A DNA stretch of 64,000 nt from Kibdelosporangium sp. MJ126-NF4 (GTDB lineage: Bacteria; Actinomycetota; Actinomycetes; Mycobacteriales; Pseudonocardiaceae). Both the position numbers and the translations under genes were made by a program. The stretch's first letter is position 1. Every line of letters starts with the position of its first letter. The stretch spans positions 62,001-126,000 of the forward strand of contig NZ_CDME01000002.1 of NCBI RefSeq assembly GCF_000826545.1. Reading direction: 5' to 3'. Shown one piece after another: positions 1 through 6,532 of this stretch. The notes beneath the pieces were generated by a model. That model saw nothing but the letters and a program-made list of their open reading frames with translations, did not search any database and was not told the origin of the DNA.

Positions 1-2
1 CG

Positions 3-674
3 CACCTGCCCCAGGTGCCGCCGTTCGTCCGTGACACCAGCCACGGCAAGCGCAGCGCGTACCTCGACCTCACCAAACCGGACCAGGCAGCGCGACTGCG
101 CGACCTGGCTGCCGAAGCGGACGTGTTCGTCGAGGGATACCGCCCGCATCGCCTGGAGGCACACGGTTTCGGAGCCGACGACCTCGCGACGATCCGCCCG
201 GGTGTGGTGTACGTGAGCGTCAACTGCTTCGGGTCAGGCGGTCCGTTCGGGGCACGTGCCGGATGGGACCAGGTAGCCCAAGCCGTCACCGGGATCTGTG
301 ACACACAAGGGAATGGCCGCCCGAGGCTGACGCCGGTGTACCTCTGCGACTTCCTCACCGGCTTCCTGGCGAGTTACGGCGCCATGCTCGCGCTCGCCCG
401 CCGCGCCAGCGAGGGCGGGACGTACCGTGTCCAGGTCTCACTGTGTCAGTCGGCGATGCTCCTGCAACGCCAAGGACTACTCGACGACTTCGCGGACGCT
501 CCCGGCCGACTCACACCGGAGGAGTTCGAACGCTACGCGGTGACCGACGACGACACGATCTACGGTGATCTCAAGAGCCTCGGCCCAGTCATCCGCATGT
601 CCGAGACGCCGCCGCGTTGGTCCGGGACAACTCCCCGCCTGGGCAGCTCTCGCCCGGAATGGCTGCCACGCTGA
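3..674 (+). CDS. CaiB/BaiF family CoA transferase, C-terminal part (5' end outside window)
   Basis: The open frame runs in from the left edge and ends at 674, giving about 223 residues. The stretch YLDLTKPDQAARLRDLAAEA followed by DVFVEGYRP is the usual LDL...ADV..E..RPG block of class III CoA transferases, and PGVVYVSVNCFGSGGPF continues that family pattern. Such enzymes move CoA between acyl groups in cytosolic acid metabolism. Family members are about 400 residues, so roughly the first half is missing. The active-site Asp region lies upstream and cannot be checked, and the substrate cannot be predicted. The gene is convergent with the ankyrin gene, with one base between the two stops. Confidence 0.8.
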   Translation, partial: HLPQVPPFVRDTSHGKRSAYLDLTKPDQAARLRDLAAEADVFVEGYRPHRLEAHGFGADDLATIRPGVVYVSVNCFGSGGPFGARAGWDQVAQAVTGICDTQGNGRPRLTPVYLCDFLTGFLASYGAMLALARRASEGGTYRVQVSLCQSAMLLQRQGLLDDFADAPGRLTPEEFERYAVTDDDTIYGDLKSLGPVIRMSETPPRWSGTTPRLGSSRPEWLPR

Positions 675-675
675 C

Positions 676-1440
676 CTACTCCGAGCCGGGTGGTGCCGAC
701 TGCCCGCCATGGTCGCGCAGCCAGCGGACCACGTCGTCCGCTCCGGTGCGTTGTGCGGCGTCCAACGGGGTCAGGTTCTCCCACGGCGGTATCCAGTTCA
801 CCTGCGCTCCGCGCTCGAGCAAGACTTCGGCGGTGCGCTGCTGCCCGCCGTGGCAGGCGCCCCAGAACGCGTGGTCGATCTCGTCCTGATCGGCTGACTG
901 AAGGTGCTGCTCCAGGCGGTCGATCAGGCCGAGTACCGCGGCCTGGAACGTGTCGACCTGGGCTCCGCGCTCAACCAGTCGGTGCGCGGCCCGCCACTGC
1001 CCGAACGCGGTGGCGTCGTCGAGCGGAGTACCGCCCGCGATGATCGCGCCGTCGGCGTCGATGTCAGCACCCGCGTCGAGCAACGCGTCCACCACAGCGA
1101 CGTCGTCACAACTCGCCGCCCAGTGCAGCGGGGTCTCGGTATGGGCACCGCCGCGGAAGCGGGCGTTGACATCGGCACCCGCGGCGACGAGCGCGGCCAC
1201 AATGGCCGGGCCCTCCGGGAAGTGCCCCGGCCAGTCGGTGGCGACATGCAGCAGAGAGCGCTCCTCGCCGCACGAGTCGTCCCGGAGCCGAACTTGTGCG
1301 AGCTCCGGATGTTCGACGAGCAACTCCGTCAACGACCGCACCTCACCAGTGCGGATTGCCGACACGACCGACACCGCGAGCGGAGCCCCAACGCTGAGCG
1401 TTTCCACCCCACGAACACTATCGGTCAGTCGCGAAACCAA
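676..1440 (-). CDS. Ankyrin-repeat protein
   Basis: A 254-residue soluble protein without a signal peptide or membrane segment. Ankyrin repeat signatures are visible in order: IVAALVAAGADVNARF, then TPLHWAASCDDVAVVDALLDA, then TPLDDATAFGQWRAAHRLVERG, then a last repeat TAEVLLERGAQVNW...TPLDAAQ. Ankyrin repeats mediate protein binding and do not reveal a reaction. The first codon in frame is TTG at 1440. A GTG at 1407 would remove 11 residues and is an equally plausible start. The gene is divergent from the XRE-cupin regulator at 1502, and a palindrome lies between them, so the regulator may control it. Confidence 0.75.
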   Translation of the reverse strand: MVSRLTDSVRGVETLSVGAPLAVSVVSAIRTGEVRSLTELLVEHPELAQVRLRDDSCGEERSLLHVATDWPGHFPEGPAIVAALVAAGADVNARFRGGAHTETPLHWAASCDDVAVVDALLDAGADIDADGAIIAGGTPLDDATAFGQWRAAHRLVERGAQVDTFQAAVLGLIDRLEQHLQSADQDEIDHAFWGACHGGQQRTAEVLLERGAQVNWIPPWENLTPLDAAQRTGADDVVRWLRDHGGQSAPPGSE

Positions 1441-1454
1441 CCTGCCGTCCGTAT

Positions 1455-1472
1455 TGGCAAAGATCTTTGCCA
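1455..1472. promoter_or_regulatory. Perfect 18-bp palindrome, probable operator
   Basis: TGGCAAAGATCTTTGCCA is exactly self-complementary. It lies in the 61-bp space between the ankyrin gene (start at or near 1440, leftward) and the XRE-cupin gene (start 1502, rightward). Position and symmetry suit autoregulation by the dimeric HTH protein. Binding itself is inferred. Confidence 0.6.
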
Positions 1473-1501
1473 GGACCGCAAACCGGGTTCACCATGAACC
1501 C

Positions 1502-2089
1502 ATGAGCGACGAGTTCGACGCCGTGCTGGCCGCGGTCGGGCCCCGGCTACGCGAGTTGCGCCACCGCAGTGGGGTCACCCTCGCCGCCCTGTCGGAGACC
1601 ACAGGTATCCCGATCAGCACCCTGTCCCGGCTGGAGTCCGGGCACCGCAAACCCGGACTGGACCTGCTGCTGCCCCTGGCCAAGGCCTACCAGGTGCCCC
1701 TCGACGAACTCGTCGACGCCCCCACCAACCGTGACCCCCGAGTGCACCCACGGCCCGTCACCCGGCACGGCATGACCGTGATCCCACTGACCCACAAGCC
1801 AGGCGGGCTGCAGGCGCGCAAACACGTCATCCCCGCCGGTCTGACCGACCACCGTGAGCCGGATCCGCGCTCCCACGAGGGCTACCACTGGCTCTACGTC
1901 CTCAACGGGCGGCTGCGACTGGTACTCGGCGACCAGGACCTCGTCCTCACCGCCGGTGAGGTCGCCGAGTTCGACACCCACCTACCGCACTGGTTCGGCA
2001 ACGCCGACGCGCACGCCGTCGAGTTCCTCAGCATCCTCGGTCCCCAGGGCGAACGCTTCCACGTCAAAGCCCGCTACCGACCCACCTGA
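1502..2089 (+). CDS. XRE-family regulator with cupin sensor domain
   Basis: 195 residues. An N-terminal helix-turn-helix of the XRE/Cro type (residues about 8-65: LRELRHRSGVTLAALSE, then IPISTLSRLESGHRKP) is followed by a cupin barrel (about 100-190) with HEGYHWLYVLNGRLRLVLG and EFDTHLPHWFGN. Such proteins sense a small ligand in the cupin and repress nearby genes. The frame is open far upstream, but the ATG at 1502 begins exactly at the HTH, so the longer frame is rejected. The 18-bp palindrome 30 bp upstream is the likely operator. The ligand is unknown. Confidence 0.85.
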   Translation: MSDEFDAVLAAVGPRLRELRHRSGVTLAALSETTGIPISTLSRLESGHRKPGLDLLLPLAKAYQVPLDELVDAPTNRDPRVHPRPVTRHGMTVIPLTHKPGGLQARKHVIPAGLTDHREPDPRSHEGYHWLYVLNGRLRLVLGDQDLVLTAGEVAEFDTHLPHWFGNADAHAVEFLSILGPQGERFHVKARYRPT

Positions 2090-2212
2090 CATCGGCTCAG
2101 TCGTGCTCGTCGACCTGGGCACCGACCAGTTCCCGACGGCTTTTGGCCAATGTGGGGCCCGATTTACGACATGCGTGGACCTTGAGCCACCCAACGGTGT
2201 TATGTGTGGCGA

Positions 2213-4045
2213 ATGTCTATCAAGCGTGTGTGCGGGGCGGGGGCAACCGCCCTCGTGGTGACCGCGTTGCTCGCGACACCCGCAGCGGCGATCCCGCTGC
2301 CCGATCTCCTTGCCGACACTGACCGCGACGGTCGGCTGACCGCCGCCGACGAGCGCGGCGAGGACGTCTGGACGGCGTCCCGTGGGGCGATCGTGTTGCC
2401 CAACGTCGACGACGATCAACGCCATTGCCAGGTCAGCGACGCGGAGTTGGAAGCGGTGGACATCGCCGTCGACCGCAGGCTCGCGGCCTGCCATGACGCG
2501 GCTGACAGCGTGGTCAACGGTCCCGCCGACGAAGCCGACCTGGCTCCGATGCGGATCGCGGCGCTGCCTGGTGCGAGGACGGCCCGGGTGACCGTGGCAC
2601 CTGCCGGCGCGGCCCGCGTCTTCGTTCGCCGAGATGACGGGTTCGTCGCACTCACCCCGGAGAACGACGGTGTGCTGACCGCCGCCGACCTCAAGCACGG
2701 AGTGAACCTCGCCGTCGAGGGACGCGATGTGGTGCGTGACCGGGCGGTGTGGGACGGCGTGGTCACGGTGACTCTGGAGGTGCCGGGGCAGGGCGCGGAC
2801 CGGGTCCAACTGCGGGTCGCGCCGCTGATGCTGCAACACGACCTCCAGCCCGCCACCACCGTGTTCGCTGGGAAGCCGGGCGATGGTCCCGGCTGGCCCG
2901 CGAAGGCACAGCCCTGGCCCATCGCCGACGGTGTGCCGGGGGAGTGGCCGGCGTTTTCCTCGTCGCTGCGTACCGCCACTGGTCCCCAGGTGGAGACCCG
3001 GTTCGTGCAGGGCAGCCCGGGGTGGTGGAAGGACATGTGGTGGCAGGACACGTTCGAGCCCGCCACCGTGAGCATGCCCGTCCGCGGCGGCGAGCAGTCG
3101 ATGCGGGTGATGATCCGCTCCGCCAACCGGTGGCAGCTCGCCGACACCGACGGCACCTTGCGTACCAGTTTGCGTCCGGCGGGGCGCCAGCTGTTCCGGC
3201 ACCTGCGGGGACCGGGCGTCGGGGTCGTGCAGGAGTTCACCGAGCAACTGCTGCCACATGAGGACGACAGCCTCAACTCGACCGGCAACGTCGAGTCGCT
3301 GCCTCCTTATCGCGGATTCCCGCACGGACGGCTGCTCTACGGCGCCACGCCGAACCGGATGCCCAATCAGGCCTTCGTGCGTCTGCTGACCGGGCAGGGG
3401 CAGCAGCCCCCGGTGGTCATCGACACGTCGTGGCTGCTCGTGGGGCACGCCGACGAGACGCTCCACGTGGTGCCCGCGCCGGGCGAGCGCGGCTGGACGC
3501 TGATGGTGGCCGATCCCCGGATGGCAGAGGGAATGCTGCGGAAGATCGCCGACCAGGGAATGGGCGGCACCCGGCTGTTCGAGAACACCCAGTCGCCACA
3601 ACGCCCGACGGTCGCCGAACTGCTGGCCGACGAGAAGTTCCTGCGCGGCAACGAGGATGCTGCCCGGCACATCGACCGTCAGCTGTCGGTTCTGCTGGCC
3701 GAGACCGGAATCGCGGCGGAGGAACTGGTGCGTGTGCCGGTGCTCTGGGCCGTCGACGGTGTCAGCGAGGCCGGAGACCCGCTGTACTCCGCCTTCAGCC
3801 CGAGCATCCCCAACGGCCTGTCGGTGACGCCGGAGCGGTTCGCGGCACCCGATCCGCACGGGCCAGTGGTGAACGGGCGTGACGTGTTCCGGGACGTGAC
3901 AGAGAAGGCGTTGCGCCGCAACGGCGTCACCGTGTCGTGGGTGGAGGATTTCTTCTGGGCACACCTCGGTAAGGGCGAGGTGCACTGCGCGACCAACGCG
4001 TGGCGGGACACCGGTGACCGTCGCTGGTGGGACAAACAGTTGTGA
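2213..4045 (+). CDS. Secreted protein-arginine deiminase (PAD family)
   Basis: 610 residues with a Sec signal peptide (positive KR, hydrophobic core, ATPAAA cleavage region near residue 26), so it acts outside the cell. A calcium-loop-like DTDRDGRLTAADE follows. The PAD catalytic set is present: Asp279 in WWQDTFEP, His412 and Asp414 in VGHADETLHVVP, and Cys592 in GEVHCATNAWR, matching the WxQD, GHVDE and GEVHCGTN motifs of eukaryotic PADs. The family converts peptidyl-arginine to citrulline, usually with Ca2+. The ATG at 2213 is preferred over an in-frame GTG at 2204 because it gives a normal signal peptide. It appears monocistronic; the target proteins are unknown. Confidence 0.85.
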   Translation: MSIKRVCGAGATALVVTALLATPAAAIPLPDLLADTDRDGRLTAADERGEDVWTASRGAIVLPNVDDDQRHCQVSDAELEAVDIAVDRRLAACHDAADSVVNGPADEADLAPMRIAALPGARTARVTVAPAGAARVFVRRDDGFVALTPENDGVLTAADLKHGVNLAVEGRDVVRDRAVWDGVVTVTLEVPGQGADRVQLRVAPLMLQHDLQPATTVFAGKPGDGPGWPAKAQPWPIADGVPGEWPAFSSSLRTATGPQVETRFVQGSPGWWKDMWWQDTFEPATVSMPVRGGEQSMRVMIRSANRWQLADTDGTLRTSLRPAGRQLFRHLRGPGVGVVQEFTEQLLPHEDDSLNSTGNVESLPPYRGFPHGRLLYGATPNRMPNQAFVRLLTGQGQQPPVVIDTSWLLVGHADETLHVVPAPGERGWTLMVADPRMAEGMLRKIADQGMGGTRLFENTQSPQRPTVAELLADEKFLRGNEDAARHIDRQLSVLLAETGIAAEELVRVPVLWAVDGVSEAGDPLYSAFSPSIPNGLSVTPERFAAPDPHGPVVNGRDVFRDVTEKALRRNGVTVSWVEDFFWAHLGKGEVHCATNAWRDTGDRRWWDKQL

Positions 4046-4257
4046 ACACATTCAAGCATCTGCGCGATGCGCAATCGGAGCCGTGGAGCGGTTCTCCGAC
4101 CCGATGGAACAAATACCACCAGCGTGGCCATAGCCCCGACAGCCAACCTGGCCGTCGGCGGGAACGGACGCCTCCTTGATGATTATCCGGTGGTTCCCAC
4201 GGGCTGTTCCGGTGCGACAGAAATCTGTCGAGTGCCGAATGGGGCAACGTAAGACGC

Positions 4258-4935
4258 TCACGCCCGTGGTGTTGCCTGTACGAGCCCGGTTTCGTAGGCG
4301 ACGATCACCAGTTGGCTGCGGTCTCGGGCTTGCAGCTTGGCGAGCAGGTGCCCGATGTGTGTCTTCACAGTGCCGTGGCTGAGTTGGAGCTGATCGGCGA
4401 TCTGGCTGTTGGACAGTCCACGTGCGATCAGCACGAGCACCTCGAGTTCCCGTTCGGTGACACCGTCCAGTGCGCCGCTGGGCGGGAGCGGGGACGCGGG
4501 CCGACGGCAGAACTCGACGATGAGTCGCCGGGTCACGCTCGGCGCGAGCAGCGCCTCGCCCGCCGCGACCACGCGGATCGCGGTCAGCAGGTCGGCCGGT
4601 GACGTGTCCTTGAGCAGGAATCCGCTCGCACCGGCCCGCAGCGCCGCGTAGACGTAGACGTCCAGGTCGAACATCGTGAGGATGAGCACCCGCACGCCGG
4701 ACATGTCAGGGTCGGCGCAGATCCGCCGCGTCGCCTCGACGCCGTCCATCTGCGGCATCCGTACGTCCATCAGGACCACGTCGGGCCGAGTGTCGCGGGC
4801 CTGCGCCAAGGCTTCCGCACCGGTCGACGCCTCGCCGACCGCGACCAGATCGGGCGCGGTTTCCAGCAGCACACGGAAGCTGCCGCGCAGTAGCGCCTGA
4901 TCGTCGGCGATGAGCACCCGAATTGGCTCGGTCAC
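4258..4935 (-). CDS. NarL/LuxR-family response regulator
   Basis: About 225 residues: a receiver (IRVLIADDQALLRGSFRVLL, phospho-acceptor Asp in PDVVLMDVRMPQMDG, signalling Lys in GFLLKD) and a C-terminal LuxR helix-turn-helix (VTERELEVLVLIARGLSNSQ...GTVKTHIGHLLAKL). All receiver key residues are present. The start is taken as GTG 4935, where the receiver begins; ATG 4965 is an alternative. No sensor kinase adjoins it. The kinase at 13629 also lacks an adjacent regulator, so the two could be partners, but nothing in the sequence proves this. It lies 0.3 kb from the lasso locus and may or may not control it. Confidence 0.85.
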   Translation of the reverse strand: MTEPIRVLIADDQALLRGSFRVLLETAPDLVAVGEASTGAEALAQARDTRPDVVLMDVRMPQMDGVEATRRICADPDMSGVRVLILTMFDLDVYVYAALRAGASGFLLKDTSPADLLTAIRVVAAGEALLAPSVTRRLIVEFCRRPASPLPPSGALDGVTERELEVLVLIARGLSNSQIADQLQLSHGTVKTHIGHLLAKLQARDRSQLVIVAYETGLVQATPRA

Positions 4936-5162
4936 TTGTCTTCGGTCAATCGCGACGCCGAACATTTCACCCGATTGTGAGTACCACCCGGCAAGCACGC
5001 GAACATCGGGCAAGCATGACAGTTCCGCGAACTTATGGAAAGCTGAACGTGGTGGCGAGAACTGGGGGTCACCTTGGTTGGGCGCAGCACGGTCGCGCCT
5101 GAGCGTCAACGGCGATGGGCGCCGTGACGACTCGGGCGAACATCGCAGGGGGAAGGCTCACC

Positions 5163-5240
5163 ATGACTTTCGGTTCTGATGTTCTTGTGCCGGTACGTCG
5201 GCGGATTCTGAGACGTTCACTGGTGTCTCGCTGCTGTTAG
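5163..5240 (+). CDS. Possible 25-residue basic peptide upstream of the atypical regulator
   Basis: ATG 5163 is preceded by a strong purine-rich ribosome site (AGGGGGAAGG) and reads MTFGSDVLVPVRRRILRRSL then VSRCC and a stop at 5240, nine bases before the ATG of the regulator at 5250. It is strongly basic (six Arg) and ends in Cys-Cys. It could be a leader peptide that couples translation to the regulator, a small membrane-active peptide, or chance. I recognise no family. Confidence 0.4.
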   Translation: MTFGSDVLVPVRRRILRRSLVSRCC

Positions 5241-5249
5241 CGGCCGACG

Positions 5250-5915
5250 ATGACACAGAAACGGATCTTCCTGGTTGACGGCGATCCGGTGTTTCTTGCC
5301 GGCCTGAGAGTGACGATTGACGACGACGCCGCACTGGACGTCGCGGGGGAGGCAACCACTGGTACGGAAGCCGTTTCGGCACTGCGGCAATTGCCGCAAC
5401 CGGCCGATCTGGTCCTGATGAACGTGGGTGTCGTGGACCGAGCGGACACCGAGTCCATGCGCGTGATCACCTCACGTGCGGAGTTCGGTCCGACGACGCC
5501 CCGCCTGCTCGTGGTGTCCTCGACCGAAGACGACGATGCGGTGATCGCCGCGTTGCGCGCCGGTGCGCGTGGCTACCTGGTCAAGGGCGGGTCCCGCGAG
5601 GAGTTGTTGCACTCCATCCACATCGTTGCCGATGGCGCCGCTGTCTTCAGCCCGTCGGTGGCCGCGAAACTCGGCGCGTACTTCTCGGCGATCCACGATC
5701 TGCCGAGCAGGACGGCGTTTCCCGCGCTCACCGACCGGGAGCGGGAAGTGCTCGACCTGATCGCCCGCGGCTACGACAACAGGCGTATCGCGCGTGAGTT
5801 GGTGCTGTCCCACAAGACCGTGAGCAACCACATCTCGCACGTCTTCGCGAAACTGCAGGTGACTGACCGCACGACGGCGGCGATGCGGGCGCGCGACGCG
5901 GGACTCGGTACCTGA
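5250..5915 (+). CDS. LuxR-type regulator with degenerate receiver (Asp to Asn)
   Basis: 221 residues: receiver 1-120 and LuxR HTH about 150-215 (LTDREREVLDLIARGYDNRR...HKTVSNHISHVFAKL). The normal phospho-acceptor aspartate is replaced: the strand reads DLVLMNVGVV with Asn58, where the paralogue at 15548 has LMDIALPD. The acidic pair is also altered (LVDGDP). The conserved Lys (GYLVKG) remains. It should therefore not work by ordinary phosphorylation, as in atypical regulators that respond to small molecules. It lies just upstream of the lasso precursor genes in the same direction and is the best candidate for their pathway-specific regulator. Confidence 0.85.
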   Translation: MTQKRIFLVDGDPVFLAGLRVTIDDDAALDVAGEATTGTEAVSALRQLPQPADLVLMNVGVVDRADTESMRVITSRAEFGPTTPRLLVVSSTEDDDAVIAALRAGARGYLVKGGSREELLHSIHIVADGAAVFSPSVAAKLGAYFSAIHDLPSRTAFPALTDREREVLDLIARGYDNRRIARELVLSHKTVSNHISHVFAKLQVTDRTTAAMRARDAGLGT

Positions 5916-5925
5916 ACCGGGGCCG

Positions 5926-5947
5926 GGATGGGTCATCACTCCCATCC
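5926..5947 (+). terminator. Weak hairpin after the atypical regulator
   Basis: Arms GGATGGG (5926-5932) and CCCATCC (5941-5947) with an 8-base loop lie 11 bases after the stop at 5915. No T-run follows. It may separate the regulator from the precursor transcript. Confidence 0.35.
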
Positions 5948-6064
5948 GCCTGGGAGCAAGGGCTGGTTAGCGTTGCGTTGTCCATGAGGGGGAAGCGCCC
6001 GGCACCACCGAAGTGGGGTCGACGCTGCTCGCTCGCCATTGTCCGATAAGGATGGTCGCAGCGC

Positions 6065-6196
6065 ATGATCAAGGATGACGAGATCTACGAGGTGCCGACG
6101 CTGGTCGAGGTCGGCGACTTCGCCGAACTGACGCTGGGTCTGCCGTGGGGCTGCCCGAACGACCTGTTCTTCGTGAACACGCCGTTCGCCTGCTGA
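6065..6196 (+). CDS. Class III lasso peptide precursor 1 (BI-32169-like)
   Basis: 43 residues. The 24-residue leader carries the lasso recognition pattern YxxPxLxxxG (Y8, P11, L13, G17) and Thr at position -2. The predicted core is GLPWGCPNDLFFVNTPFAC: Gly1 can form the macrolactam with Asp9 (nine-residue ring), and Cys6 and Cys19 can form the single disulfide that defines class III. From memory the published class III peptide BI-32169 is GLPWGCPSDIPGWNTPWAC, giving 13 of 19 identical positions. It is the first gene of the biosynthetic operon and is followed by a stable hairpin. Confidence 0.93.
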   Translation: MIKDDEIYEVPTLVEVGDFAELTLGLPWGCPNDLFFVNTPFAC

Positions 6197-6229
6197 TTGG
6201 CCGTATGACGGCTGTGGTTCGTGCCAGGC

Positions 6230-6258
6230 GGTGGAGGGCCGGTGCCCGGTTCTCCACC
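6230..6258 (+). promoter_or_regulatory. RNA hairpin after lasso precursor 1
   Basis: GGTGGAGGGCCGG (6230-6242) pairs with CCGGTTCTCCACC (6246-6258) across a 3-base loop. Two G-T positions become G-U wobbles in RNA, so the 13-bp stem is kept despite divergence from the second copy. No T-run follows, so it probably stabilises or attenuates the transcript and does not simply end it. Confidence 0.65.
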
Positions 6259-6302
6259 GTTGCGATTCGCTCGCCTTTGTCCGATGAGGATGGTTGCAAC
6301 AG

Positions 6303-6437
6303 ATGATCCATGACGACGAGATCTACGAGGTGCCGACGCTGGTCGAGGTCGGCGAGTTCACCGAACTGACACTGGGTATCCCGTTTGGGTTCGGGTGCCC
6401 GGACTACATGCACATGCTCACGCCGTACGCCTGCTGA
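6303..6437 (+). CDS. Lasso peptide precursor 2 with Asp at core position 10
   Basis: 44 residues. The leader matches precursor 1 at 21 of 24 positions and keeps Y8, P11, L13, G17 and Thr at -2. The core is GIPFGFGCPDYMHMLTPYAC. It keeps the terminal TP(Y)AC and a Cys pair (Cys8, Cys20). Relative to precursor 1 it has two extra residues (Phe-Gly) before the first Cys and one fewer after it. The only acidic residue is Asp10, so cleavage at the expected Leu-Gly site would need a ten-residue ring. If the peptidase cut after Gly, Ile1-Asp9 would give a normal nine-residue ring. The translation start has a weak upstream GAGGATGG. Confidence 0.9.
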   Translation: MIHDDEIYEVPTLVEVGEFTELTLGIPFGFGCPDYMHMLTPYAC

Positions 6438-6467
6438 TTTCAGGTACGACGGTCGTAGTGCGTGACA

Positions 6468-6502
6468 GGCGGTGGAGGGCCGGCGTTCGGCCCTCCACCG
6501 CC
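6468..6502 (+). promoter_or_regulatory. Perfect 15-bp RNA hairpin between precursor 2 and the cyclase gene
   Basis: GGCGGTGGAGGGCCG (6468-6482) and CGGCCCTCCACCGCC (6488-6502) are exact complements with loop GCGTT. There is no T-run. Its place between precursor and enzyme genes suits differential expression: abundant precursor mRNA protected at its 3' end and read-through into the cyclase gene. Confidence 0.75.
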
Positions 6503-6532
6503 GACGCTGGTACCAAGGGGAAAGGACTGCTG

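Larger units (their letters stand above)
6030..6508 (+). repeat. Tandem duplication containing the two lasso precursor genes
   Basis: Two direct copies (6030-6267 and 6268-about 6508) share the upstream sequence beginning CGCTCGCC, a GTCCGAT(A/G)AGGATGG segment, a nearly identical leader-peptide coding region and a downstream hairpin. The core-peptide coding region between leader and hairpin is diverged. The pattern is duplication of a whole precursor cassette followed by rapid core evolution. Confidence 0.85.

Noticed and set aside
1982..4051. Long open frame antisense to the deiminase gene
   Set aside because: Its product has no family features and is a by-product of high G/C third positions; the plus-strand PAD motifs are decisive.
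6395..6532. Upstream extension of the cyclase reading frame
   Set aside because: It runs through precursor 2 in another frame and through the hairpin; the ribosome site AAAGGA points to GTG 6533.
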